Positions 8,003 through 18,224 of a DNA stretch of 64,000 bases are shown in pieces. The notes beneath the pieces were generated by a model. It was not told where the DNA came from. It did no database searches and saw nothing but the letters and a program-made list of their open reading frames with translations. Origin of the DNA: Sphingomonas sp. Root720 (GTDB taxonomy: Bacteria; Pseudomonadota; Alphaproteobacteria; Sphingomonadales; Sphingomonadaceae); the NCBI RefSeq assembly GCF_001428605.1, contig NZ_LMID01000001.1:1-64000 (forward strand), written 5' to 3'. Within the stretch, counting starts at the first letter, position 1. Each line of letters begins with the position of its first letter. Both the position numbers and the translations under genes were made by a program.

Positions 8003-9016
8003 GTGTCTACCACCGCCATCAACCGACCCGCCGCCGGCAACCCGAAAAGCCGAGTCCAGGGCGAGAAGATCCTGCTCGAAGGCGAGGACGGCCTCTTCAC
8101 CCAGTCCTGGTTCCCGATCTGCCTGTCGAGCGACGTGCCGGTCGGCACGGTCAAGGGCTATGGTTTCCTCGACGGCCGGATCGTCGTGTTCCGCGGCGAG
8201 GATGGGGTCGCCAACGTCACCAGCGCCTTCTGCCCGCATCTCGGCGCCGACCTTCGTTCGGGCGACGTCATCGGCAATACGATCCGCTGCGCCTTCCACC
8301 ATTGGAATTATGATGGCGATGGCCGCTGCGTCCATACCGCGATCGGCGATCCGCCGCCGCCCTCGGCGCGCCTCTACAAGTTCGTCAGCCAGGAAAAGTT
8401 CGGCATCGTCTGGGCCTTCAACGGCGACGAGCCCCATTACGACCTGCCCGACTTCCCCTATCCGGAGGAGGAACTGGTCATCCGGACGATCGTCAACGGC
8501 GAGCCCAACGGCGTCGACCCCTGGATCCAGTGCGCGAACACGCCCGACATGCAGCACATCAAGGCGCTGCATAACGTGAAGTTCACCCAGGAGGATCCCG
8601 AGGACATCGCCTGGACCGACCATTCGATGCTCTACAGCTTCTCGGGCATCCACACCGACGGATCTCCGGTCGACAATGTCGTCGGCATCTACGGCACGTC
8701 GCTCTACTACCAGACCACCGACTATGCGGGGCGCTGGTTCGGGTTCCTCAACCCGATGGGGATGCCGCAGCCTGGCCAGGCGCAAAATTACATGGTGCTC
8801 GTCGCTCGTCGCGACAGCGGCACCCCCGAGGAGGTCGAGCGCTTCCTCGATTTCGTCGAGGAACTCGAGCGCGGCGTGGTCTCCGAAGACCTGATGGTCA
8901 TGTCGTCGCTCAAGTTCCGTCCGGGCACGCTGACCAGGAGCGACAAGACGCTCGCCCGCTTCTTCGACTATATGCGCGCCTATCCGCGCGCCCATCCGTC
9001 ACGCGATTTCATCTGA
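8003..9016 (+). CDS. Rieske [2Fe-2S] non-heme iron oxygenase, alpha-subunit type
   Basis: This 337-residue oxygenase has both domains of the family. Rieske ligands are Cys77-x-His79 and Cys96-x2-His99 (FCPHLGAD and CAFHHW). The mononuclear iron site follows as Asp182-x2-His185-x4-His190 (NTPDMQHIKALH). It resembles single-component ring or side-chain oxygenases of the KshA/dicamba-demethylase type; the substrate is not evident. A GTG start at 8003 is chosen because 'aaggag' lies at 7991-7996. No ferredoxin or reductase gene is adjacent, so electron-transfer partners must be elsewhere. It is followed after 46 bp by a TonB-dependent receptor, which suggests uptake and oxidation of one compound. 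Confidence 0.88.
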   Translation: MSTTAINRPAAGNPKSRVQGEKILLEGEDGLFTQSWFPICLSSDVPVGTVKGYGFLDGRIVVFRGEDGVANVTSAFCPHLGADLRSGDVIGNTIRCAFHHWNYDGDGRCVHTAIGDPPPPSARLYKFVSQEKFGIVWAFNGDEPHYDLPDFPYPEEELVIRTIVNGEPNGVDPWIQCANTPDMQHIKALHNVKFTQEDPEDIAWTDHSMLYSFSGIHTDGSPVDNVVGIYGTSLYYQTTDYAGRWFGFLNPMGMPQPGQAQNYMVLVARRDSGTPEEVERFLDFVEELERGVVSEDLMVMSSLKFRPGTLTRSDKTLARFFDYMRAYPRAHPSRDFI

Positions 9017-9062
9017 ACGAGGGAGGCGGCACCGACCGCCAAAAGGGGACGTGGAGAAAATC

Positions 9063-11207
9063 ATGACAGGGAAACTGAAGATAGCCCGCTGGGCCATTGG
9101 AACTGCAGTATTTTCAATGGCAACCGTCGCCGTGGCGCAGCGGCCCGAAACGGGAGGGCCGGCGGTAGCGGAAGCGAGCGAGGCACCCGACCAGATCGTC
9201 GTCACCGGGCGTAAGCGGGAAGAACGGCTGCAGGACGTTCCCGAAGCGATCACCGCCTTCACCTCGGCGACGATCGAGGCGGCCAATATCGACAATATCC
9301 GCGACGTAGCGCTCAATGTCCCGAACTTCAGCATCTCGTCGGCGGAACAGCCCGGTATCGTGCTGATCAACATTCGCGGCGTCGGTCAGGTCCGCAACGG
9401 CGAACCGCCGATCGCGGTGGTGATCGACGGAGTCCAGCTCAACAACGTCAATCAGTTCACCCAGGACCTGTTCGATATCGAGCGGATCGAGGTGCTGAAG
9501 GGGCCCCAGGGCGCGGTCTACGGCCGCAACGCGATCGCCGGCGCGCTCAACATCGTCACCCGCCAGCCCACCAACGAACTGGAAGGCATGGTCGAGGGTA
9601 CGATCGGCACCGGCCGCGACCTGCGCGCCCGTACCGCGATCAGCGGGCCGATCGTCGAGGACAAGCTGCTGTTCCGCCTGTCGGGCTCGGTGCGCGACTT
9701 CGATGGCGACATCAAGAACGTCACCCTGAACAAGGACGTCAACGACGACGAATCCTACGCCTTCCGCGGCAGCCTGATCGCCAAGCCCACCGAGGCGCTG
9801 ACCATCGATGTCCGCGGGTCGCGGACCGAGAACCACAGCGGTGCCGCCTGGTACAGCTTCGTGCCGCCCGGCGCGCAGCGGACCGACCTGCTGCCGATCA
9901 CCGCCGACATTCCCGGCAAGGTCGATCGCTATCTCCACGACGCATCGGTGAAGATCGACTATGAATTTCCGGGCGTCACCCTGACCTCGGTCAGCGCCTA
10001 CACGCGGACCAAATTCTTCCTGAACGAGGATTTCGACTTCCTGCCCTTCGACTATCTTTCGGGCACGCAGGGCTTCAAGTCGGACGCGTGGAGCCAGGAA
10101 CTGCGGCTCGCCTCGGGCCCGGGCAGGTTCAACTGGATGGCCGGCGCCTATCTGATCAAGACCGATCAGAAGCTCGACAGCGTCCTGTTCGTGCGCCCGG
10201 GGGCCGGCGGGGTGCTGTTCCCCTTCCCCATCCCCGCGCCGACGGTGTTCACCGCGACCCGGTCGACCGACGACAATCTCGCCTATGCCTTCTTCGGCCA
10301 GGCCAACTACAGCGCCACCGACAAGCTCGATCTGTCGCTGGGGCTGCGCTACGACATCGACGAGCGCAAACAGACCGACCGCGCTCTGCCCGGCCTCCCG
10401 CGCTACGACAAGACCTTCAAGGCGTTCCAGCCCAAGCTGGCGATCACCTACAAGCTGACGCCGGACGCCAATCTCTACGCCTCCGCAGGCAAGGGCTTTC
10501 GCAGCGGCGGCTTCAATCCCAACGCCCGCATCACCCGCGCCTATAAGGCCGAGGAGAACTGGAGCTTCGAGGGAGGCTTCAAGTCGACCTGGCTCGACCG
10601 CAAGCTGACCCTCAACGGCGCGATGTTCTACACGCGGGTCAAGGACCGGCAGATCTATCTGTTCGACCAGCTCACCGGGGCGCAGATCATCACCAATCCC
10701 ATACCGCGATCGCGGATCATGGGCGCGGAGCTGGAGATGACCGCGCGGCCCGCCGACGGCCTCGACGTCTCGCTATCGGGCGGCTTCCTCGACACCAAGA
10801 TCACGCGCTACGACACGACGCTGTTCGCGGGGCTGCCGGCCGCAGGCGACTTCACGGGCAACGAGCTTCCACAGGTACCGCGCTGGTCCTATTCGGCGGC
10901 GGTCCAGTACCGCATCCCGCTCGGCGACGACATGGAGCTGACGCCGCGCGTCGAGGCGAACGGCAAGGGCGGCCATTATTATTGGGAGGTCGACAATCGC
11001 GACCGGCTCGATTTCGTCAACCTCGTCAATGCGCGGCTGTCGTTGCGCACCGGCCCGGTGACCCTGACCGCCTATGTCGAGAACCTGTTCGACAAGGAAT
11101 ATCTGATCGACGTCGTCGCGCAGCGCTTCAGCGGCGCGCCGCTCGGCGACTATAACCAGAGGAGTTGGGGGCGCCGCTACGGCCTGACCGGCCGGTTCAA
11201 TTTCTAG
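9063..11207 (+). CDS. TonB-dependent outer-membrane receptor
   Basis: The precursor is about 714 residues, with a signal peptide ending near VAVAQ and a TonB box-like segment DQIVVTGRKREERLQDVP. The plug domain (LINIRGVGQ, VVIDGVQLNN, IERIEVLKGPQGAVYGRNAI, GALNIVTRQP) is followed by a beta-barrel ending in aromatic GRRYGLTGRFNF, the usual C-terminal assembly signal. The family imports siderophores, cofactors or, in sphingomonads, many catabolic substrates. ATG 9063 has 'ggaga' 5 bp upstream; GTG 9051 is an alternative that would add four residues. Co-orientation with the Rieske oxygenase and the following SDR suggests a catabolic substrate rather than iron. Confidence 0.92.
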   Translation: MTGKLKIARWAIGTAVFSMATVAVAQRPETGGPAVAEASEAPDQIVVTGRKREERLQDVPEAITAFTSATIEAANIDNIRDVALNVPNFSISSAEQPGIVLINIRGVGQVRNGEPPIAVVIDGVQLNNVNQFTQDLFDIERIEVLKGPQGAVYGRNAIAGALNIVTRQPTNELEGMVEGTIGTGRDLRARTAISGPIVEDKLLFRLSGSVRDFDGDIKNVTLNKDVNDDESYAFRGSLIAKPTEALTIDVRGSRTENHSGAAWYSFVPPGAQRTDLLPITADIPGKVDRYLHDASVKIDYEFPGVTLTSVSAYTRTKFFLNEDFDFLPFDYLSGTQGFKSDAWSQELRLASGPGRFNWMAGAYLIKTDQKLDSVLFVRPGAGGVLFPFPIPAPTVFTATRSTDDNLAYAFFGQANYSATDKLDLSLGLRYDIDERKQTDRALPGLPRYDKTFKAFQPKLAITYKLTPDANLYASAGKGFRSGGFNPNARITRAYKAEENWSFEGGFKSTWLDRKLTLNGAMFYTRVKDRQIYLFDQLTGAQIITNPIPRSRIMGAELEMTARPADGLDVSLSGGFLDTKITRYDTTLFAGLPAAGDFTGNELPQVPRWSYSAAVQYRIPLGDDMELTPRVEANGKGGHYYWEVDNRDRLDFVNLVNARLSLRTGPVTLTAYVENLFDKEYLIDVVAQRFSGAPLGDYNQRSWGRRYGLTGRFNF

Positions 11208-11211
11208 GCCA

Positions 11212-12075
11212 ATGCGGGCGGCGGTCGTCACGGGGGCCTCGAGCGGGATCGGCCTGGCCACCGCCGCCCTGCTCGTCGAGCGTGGATGGCAGGTCTTCGG
11301 TAGCGTCCGAAGCAGCGCGGCGGCGGACAAGCTCGCTGCCGCGATCGGCCCGGGCGTGACGCCGCTCATCTTCGATCTGCGCGACGGCGAAGCGATCGGG
11401 CGGGCTGCGGCAGAGATCGCGACCGCGCTCGACGGCCGGCGCCTCGACGGACTGGTCAACAATGCCGGGCTCGCTCATTTCGGCCCGCTCGCGTTACAGC
11501 CGATCGAGGACTGGCAGGCGCAGATCGAGGTCAACCTGTGCGGCACACTGCGCGTCGTCCAGGCCTTGCTTCCGCTGCTCGGCGCGGATCCGTCGCGAAC
11601 CGGGCCGCCCGGCCGGATCGTCAACATATCGTCGGTCAGCGGGCGGATCGCGCTGCCCTTCACCAGTGGCTATGCCGCCTCCAAACACGGGCTGGAGGCG
11701 CTGTCCGATGCGATGCGGCGCGAACTGGCGATCTATGGCATCAGGACGGTCGTCGTGCAGCCCGGCGCGGTGCGTACGCCGATATGGGACAAGATCGATC
11801 GGGCCGAAGACGAGCGCTTCGCCGACAGCGATTTCGGCCCGCCGTTCGCCCGTTTCAAGGCAGCCTTCGCCGCCGCCGGCCGCGCCGCGCTTCCGCCCGA
11901 GCGCTTCGCCGAGCTGATCCATCGCGCCCTCACCATCCGCAATCCGCGTCCGCGCCAGGCGCTCATGCGCGGGCGGCTGATGCACTGGACATTGCCGCGC
12001 CTGCTGGGCGATCGCGCCGTCGATCGGCTGATCGGACGGTCGCTGGCGCTCACGAACAAGGAGCCCGCCGCATGA
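11212..12075 (+). CDS. Short-chain dehydrogenase/reductase (SDR)
   Basis: This 287-residue classical SDR has the NAD(P)-binding motif TGASSGIG at residues 7-14, an NNAG motif, a serine-rich strand NISSVSGR, and the catalytic Tyr154-x3-Lys158 in SGYAASKHG. Family members oxidise or reduce secondary alcohols and ketones; here a diol or alcohol product of the neighbouring oxygenase is a plausible substrate, by context only. It starts 4 bp after the receptor stop and overlaps the next gene by 4 bp (ATGA), so it sits inside an operon. The C-terminal extension after about residue 240 may contact a membrane or a substrate. Confidence 0.9.
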   Translation: MRAAVVTGASSGIGLATAALLVERGWQVFGSVRSSAAADKLAAAIGPGVTPLIFDLRDGEAIGRAAAEIATALDGRRLDGLVNNAGLAHFGPLALQPIEDWQAQIEVNLCGTLRVVQALLPLLGADPSRTGPPGRIVNISSVSGRIALPFTSGYAASKHGLEALSDAMRRELAIYGIRTVVVQPGAVRTPIWDKIDRAEDERFADSDFGPPFARFKAAFAAAGRAALPPERFAELIHRALTIRNPRPRQALMRGRLMHWTLPRLLGDRAVDRLIGRSLALTNKEPAA

Positions 12076-12518
12076 TCGTCGTCGAGAAGGCCACCCGCAT
12101 CGCCGCGCCGGCCGAACGGCTGTGGCATTTGCTGTCGAGCCGCGAGGGGCAATGCCGGCTCGAGCGCGGCATCGTCGCCTCGATCGATTTCGAGGGAGAA
12201 GGCATCGGAATGATCCGCCATATGCGGCTCGAGGGCCATTCGCCCGACATCGTCGTCAAGGAGCGGCTCGAGCTGTGCGACGAAGCCACCCTCGAAATGC
12301 GGCTGAGCATCGTCGACACGGGCGACATCGTGCCCTTCGCCTGCCACAGCGGCTATGCCCGCATCATCCCCGCCGGCCCGGCCTCGTCGATCCTCTCTTT
12401 GCGGACAAGCTTCATGCCGGTCGACATGGACGATGAGACCGCCCGCGCGATCGCCGAGCGGAACCACGACATGCTGATCGCCAATGTCCGGACGGCACTG
12501 GCGAAGTCCGCCCAATAG
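12072..12518 (+). CDS. SRPBCC-family protein
   Basis: This 148-residue protein begins MIVVEKATRIAAPAERLWHLLSS, the typical first strand and helix of a START/Bet v1-like SRPBCC fold, and ends with a long helix (DETARAIAERNHDMLIANVR). The fold holds hydrophobic ligands and includes aromatase/cyclase and lipid-transfer proteins. The ATG at 12072 overlaps the SDR stop, so translation is coupled. It is the last gene of the operon and converges with alaS only 3 bp away. It may bind the cluster's hydrophobic substrate or intermediate, which is inference. Confidence 0.8.
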   Translation: MIVVEKATRIAAPAERLWHLLSSREGQCRLERGIVASIDFEGEGIGMIRHMRLEGHSPDIVVKERLELCDEATLEMRLSIVDTGDIVPFACHSGYARIIPAGPASSILSLRTSFMPVDMDDETARAIAERNHDMLIANVRTALAKSAQ

Positions 12519-12521
12519 CTG

Positions 12522-15173
<2,652 letters not shown>

Positions 15174-15295
15174 GGGAGCGACTTAGGCGAGAGAGGGCCG
15201 CTTCTCAAGCGGTTCGGCCGAGATCATGGCATATCTCCGCCATCTACGGCGTAATGCGTATGGTCGAAGGCATCGCCGGCGCGGAATATGGCTCG

Positions 15296-15655
15296 ATGAC
15301 GTCCAACCTGTCGAAGCGATCCTTGGCCCTCCTGTTCGGCCTGACCTGCCTAGCCGCATCGCAGGCCGCCGCGGCGCGGCCCGACAAGCTCGTTCGCGAA
15401 GGCCATACCCTGGCGGTGAAGCGGTGCGGCGCCTGCCACGCTACCGAGAAGACCGGGGCCAGTCCTCTCGCCGCAGCCCCCCCGTTCCGCTCGCTGGCCT
15501 ATCGCTATCCGGTGGAAACCCTCGACGAGGCCCTGGCGGAGGGAATCACGGTCGGTCACCCCGACATGCCGTCCGACCCGTGGGAACCCGACGATATCGA
15601 GCGGTTCATCGCCTATCTGAAAGACATCGGTCCGAAGCCCGCCAAGGGGCGATGA
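15296..15655 (+). CDS. Small c-type cytochrome
   Basis: This secreted protein of about 119 residues has one haem-binding CGACH motif. The start at ATG 15296 gives a clean signal peptide (MTSNLSKRSLALLFGLTCLA, then AAAA cleavage); an in-frame ATG at 15254 would add an unlikely 14-residue leader. After the haem site come the Pro-rich PPFRSLAYRY and the methionine ligand region VGHPDMP (axial Met likely), as in class I cytochromes. It is probably a periplasmic electron carrier. It lies between divergent alaS and a GST with no obvious partner. Confidence 0.85.
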   Translation: MTSNLSKRSLALLFGLTCLAASQAAAARPDKLVREGHTLAVKRCGACHATEKTGASPLAAAPPFRSLAYRYPVETLDEALAEGITVGHPDMPSDPWEPDDIERFIAYLKDIGPKPAKGR

Positions 15656-15829
15656 CGCCTGTTCCAATCACGATCAGATCCCCGGGATGAGGTCGGCGAA
15701 TTCCTCAGGTCGCCCACATCGATCCGAACAGGACTGCCAGCGGACACGAGGGTCCGCTCTCGGGGAGAACGGCCACGTATAGGACCTGCCACCCATTGCG
15801 TCAGACCGCGCCCCGAAGGCGACGCCTCG

Positions 15830-16456
15830 TCACGCATAGGCGTAGGGGCCGCCTTTCTCCAAAGCCGCCTGATAGGCCGGGCGGGCGTGGATGCGGCCGA
15901 GCCAGTCGACGATGGCCGGGCGGCGGCCATCGAGTTTGAGGCGCTGGCGGGCGGCTTCGAGAGGGAAGCTCATCATGATGTCGGCCGCGCTGAACGCGGC
16001 GCCGGCGAACCAGGGGTGCCGGCCGAGCTCGGTTTCGACATAATCGATATGCGTCATCGCCATTTTCGAGACGAAGCCCCGGGCGGGCCATCCGAACGGT
16101 CCCATCTTGGCGATCACCAGCGACAGCAACAGCGGCGGCATCAGCGAGCCTTCGGCATAGTCGAGGAAATAGCGCCAGCGCAGCGCGCCGTCGGCATCTT
16201 CTGGTGGACCTAACGGGCCTCCCGAGAGCGCGATGAGATATTCGATGATCGTCGCGGTCTCAGCGACGATCCGGCCATCATGCTCCAAGAGCGGCGATTT
16301 GCCGAGCGGATGGACCTGCTTGAGCTCGGGCGGCGCGAGCATGGTCTTCGGGTCGCGCGCATAGCGCTTCACCTCATAGGCCAGACCCAGCTCCTCGAGC
16401 ATCCACAGGATGCGCTGCGATCGGGAGTTTTCGAGATGATGGACGATGATCGCCAT
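15830..16456 (-). CDS. Glutathione S-transferase family protein
   Basis: This 208-residue protein has an N-terminal thioredoxin-like domain (MAIIVHHLENSRSQRILWML) with the glutathione-contacting turn HPLGKSPLLEHDGRIVAET (cis-Pro region and the E-T pair), then an all-helical C-terminal domain. The fold fits soluble bacterial GSTs used in detoxification or peroxide metabolism. The active-site residue is probably Ser11 or Ser13 of ENSRSQR. The substrate is unknown. The 174-bp gap downstream, toward the cytochrome gene, shows no gene. Confidence 0.9.
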   Translation of the reverse strand: MAIIVHHLENSRSQRILWMLEELGLAYEVKRYARDPKTMLAPPELKQVHPLGKSPLLEHDGRIVAETATIIEYLIALSGGPLGPPEDADGALRWRYFLDYAEGSLMPPLLLSLVIAKMGPFGWPARGFVSKMAMTHIDYVETELGRHPWFAGAAFSAADIMMSFPLEAARQRLKLDGRRPAIVDWLGRIHARPAYQAALEKGGPYAYA

Positions 16457-16494
16457 GGTAGAGGCTCCGGCGGAACCAGCCCCGACTTCCCCCG

Positions 16495-16845
16495 TCAGCC
16501 CGGCTCGTTCACATAAACCGCCATTTCGTTACCCGACGGTTCGCAGAAGTGGAAGCGGCGGCCACCTGGAAAGGCGAAGATCGGGCGAGTGACCATGCCA
16601 CCCGCCGCCTCGACCGAGGCCAGCGCGGCTTCGAGATCGTCGGTCTCGATGACGGCCAGAGGCGCCTTGGTGGCATCGCTCGCATCGCCATTGAGACCGA
16701 TATCGGCGCCCGCCTGCCCCATGGTTGCGGCGTAGTCGGGCCCGAAGGCGGTCAGCGACCAGCCAAAGGCCTTCTCGAAGAAAATCTTCGAGGCGGCGGT
16801 GTCGCCGACGGGCAGCTCGACATAGTTGAGACGCGCAGTCATCAT
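16495..16845 (-). CDS. VOC-family (glyoxalase/bleomycin-resistance fold) protein
   Basis: This protein of about 116 residues has the paired beta-alpha-beta-beta-beta modules of the VOC fold: NYVELPVGDTAASKIFFEKA in the first half, and TDDLEAALASVEAAGGMVT and GRRFHFCEPSGNEMAVY in the second. The last motif has the usual position of a metal-binding glutamate. The exact start is uncertain: ATGs at 16851, 16845 and 16842 are close together. Upstream residues (MRSGLSPGSLHWIW) come from the intergenic repeat and are not likely coding. The function cannot be narrowed beyond metal-dependent enzyme or binding protein. Confidence 0.82.
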   Translation of the reverse strand: MMTARLNYVELPVGDTAASKIFFEKAFGWSLTAFGPDYAATMGQAGADIGLNGDASDATKAPLAVIETDDLEAALASVEAAGGMVTRPIFAFPGGRRFHFCEPSGNEMAVYVNEPG

Positions 16846-16867
16846 CTTCATCCATATCCAATGCAGT

Positions 16868-16961
16868 GATCCCGGCGAAAGCCCGGATCTCACCGCCTCT
16901 ACCAGGCCATGCCGAGGGCACGAAGGATAAGAGCAGAGTCCAGCTTCCGCTGGAACGACGG
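16868..16961. repeat. REP-like intergenic palindromic repeat (degenerate)
   Basis: The stretch opens with 'gatcccggcgaaagcccggatc' (inverted, arms gatccgggc-like) and closes with 'cagcttccgctggaacgacgg', both variants of the 'cgtcattccagcgaaagctgg' element seen at other gene boundaries. It fills the gap between recA and the VOC gene. Confidence 0.55.
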
Positions 16962-16989
16962 CGGAGAGGAACGCTCTCCGCCTCCCCGA

Positions 16990-18063
16990 TCAGACGTCGT
17001 CGTCCTCGGACGGACCGGCCATCAGCGCCTCGCCGACATCGTCGGACTTGCCGCGGATCGCCGCTTCGAGCTTCGTCGCCAGTTCGGGATTCTCGCGGAG
17101 AAAGGTTTTCGAATTCTCGCGGCCCTGGCCGATGCGGACCGAGTCATAGCTGAACCAGGCTCCCGACTTCTCGACGAAGCCCGCCTTGACGCCGAGGTCG
17201 ATCAGCTCGCCGACCTTCGACACGCCCTCGCCGTACATGATGTCGAACTCGACCTGCTTGAACGGCGGCGCGACCTTGTTCTTGACGACCTTCACGCGGG
17301 TCGCGTTGCCGACCACCTCGTCGCGATCCTTGATCGCGCCGGTGCGACGGATGTCGAGGCGGACCGAGGCGTAGAACTTCAGCGCGTTGCCGCCCGTCGT
17401 CGTCTCGGGCGAGCCGTACATCACGCCGATCTTCATACGGATCTGGTTAATGAAGATGACGAGGCACTTCGACCGGCTGATCGATCCGGTGATCTTGCGC
17501 AGCGCCTGGCTCATCAGCCTGGCCTGGAGACCGACATGGCTGTCGCCCATCTCGCCCTCGATCTCGGCGCGGGGTACCAGCGCGGCGACCGAGTCGATCA
17601 CCAGCACGTCGATCGCATTCGAGCGGACCAGCGTGTCGGCGATCTCCAGCGCCTGCTCGCCCGTATCCGGCTGCGAGACGATCAACTCGTCGATATTGAC
17701 GCCGAGCTTCTTGGCATAGACCGGGTCGAGCGCATGTTCGGCATCGATGAAGGCAGCAGTGCCGCCGGTCTTCTGGGCCTCGGCGATCGCATGCAGGGCC
17801 AAGGTGGTCTTGCCCGAGCTTTCCGGCCCGAAGATCTCTACGACGCGCCCCTTGGGCAGGCCGCCGATGCCGAGCGCGATATCGAGCCCGAGCGAACCGG
17901 TCGAGATCGCCTCGACCTGCATCGTCTCGCGGCTTCCGAGCTTCATCGCCGAGCCCTTGCCGAAGGCGCGGTCGATCTGCGCCAGCGCGGCTTCAAGGGC
18001 CTTCTGCCTATCCATATTCGCTGCTTCCCTTTCGGATCCGATGAGCTTCAATTGCGCCGACAT
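16990..18063 (-). CDS. recA: Recombinase RecA
   Basis: This 357-residue recombinase forms ATP-dependent filaments on ssDNA, drives strand exchange and stimulates LexA self-cleavage. Walker A is [10 protein letters not shown], the Walker B region is [16 protein letters not shown], and loop L2 includes [20 protein letters not shown]. The C-terminus is acidic (SEDDDV). ATG 18063 is preferred because 'gaggga' lies 9 bp upstream; the GTG at 18072 lacks a good site. An SOS box lies about 75 bp upstream. Confidence 0.98.
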   Translation of the reverse strand: MSAQLKLIGSEREAANMDRQKALEAALAQIDRAFGKGSAMKLGSRETMQVEAISTGSLGLDIALGIGGLPKGRVVEIFGPESSGKTTLALHAIAEAQKTGGTAAFIDAEHALDPVYAKKLGVNIDELIVSQPDTGEQALEIADTLVRSNAIDVLVIDSVAALVPRAEIEGEMGDSHVGLQARLMSQALRKITGSISRSKCLVIFINQIRMKIGVMYGSPETTTGGNALKFYASVRLDIRRTGAIKDRDEVVGNATRVKVVKNKVAPPFKQVEFDIMYGEGVSKVGELIDLGVKAGFVEKSGAWFSYDSVRIGQGRENSKTFLRENPELATKLEAAIRGKSDDVGEALMAGPSEDDDV

Positions 18064-18136
18064 GTGCGTCACTCCCTCGTAGATCGGGTGGCCCGAAACC
18101 TCAAACTGGAACTTTTGTACTCCAAACGTTCCATTG

Positions 18137-18151
18137 GAACAAGGGGTGAAC
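18137..18151 (-). promoter_or_regulatory. LexA/SOS box upstream of recA
   Basis: On the recA strand the sequence reads GTTC-accccttGTTC-type spacing, that is GTTC, seven bases, GTTC, which is the known alphaproteobacterial LexA operator. It lies 74-88 bp before the recA ATG, so DNA damage control of recA is expected. Confidence 0.75.
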
Positions 18152-18224
18152 TTTCTTCTTTTGTTCTCAGGCCTCCGCCATCAGGCCGGAACGGCTTCTG
18201 CGTAAGCGGGATTGAGGCACTCCT

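Noticed and set aside
15613-15930. Minus-strand frame of 105 codons in the gap after the cytochrome gene
   Set aside because: Overlaps both neighbouring genes and has an Arg/Ser/Pro-rich low-complexity composition.
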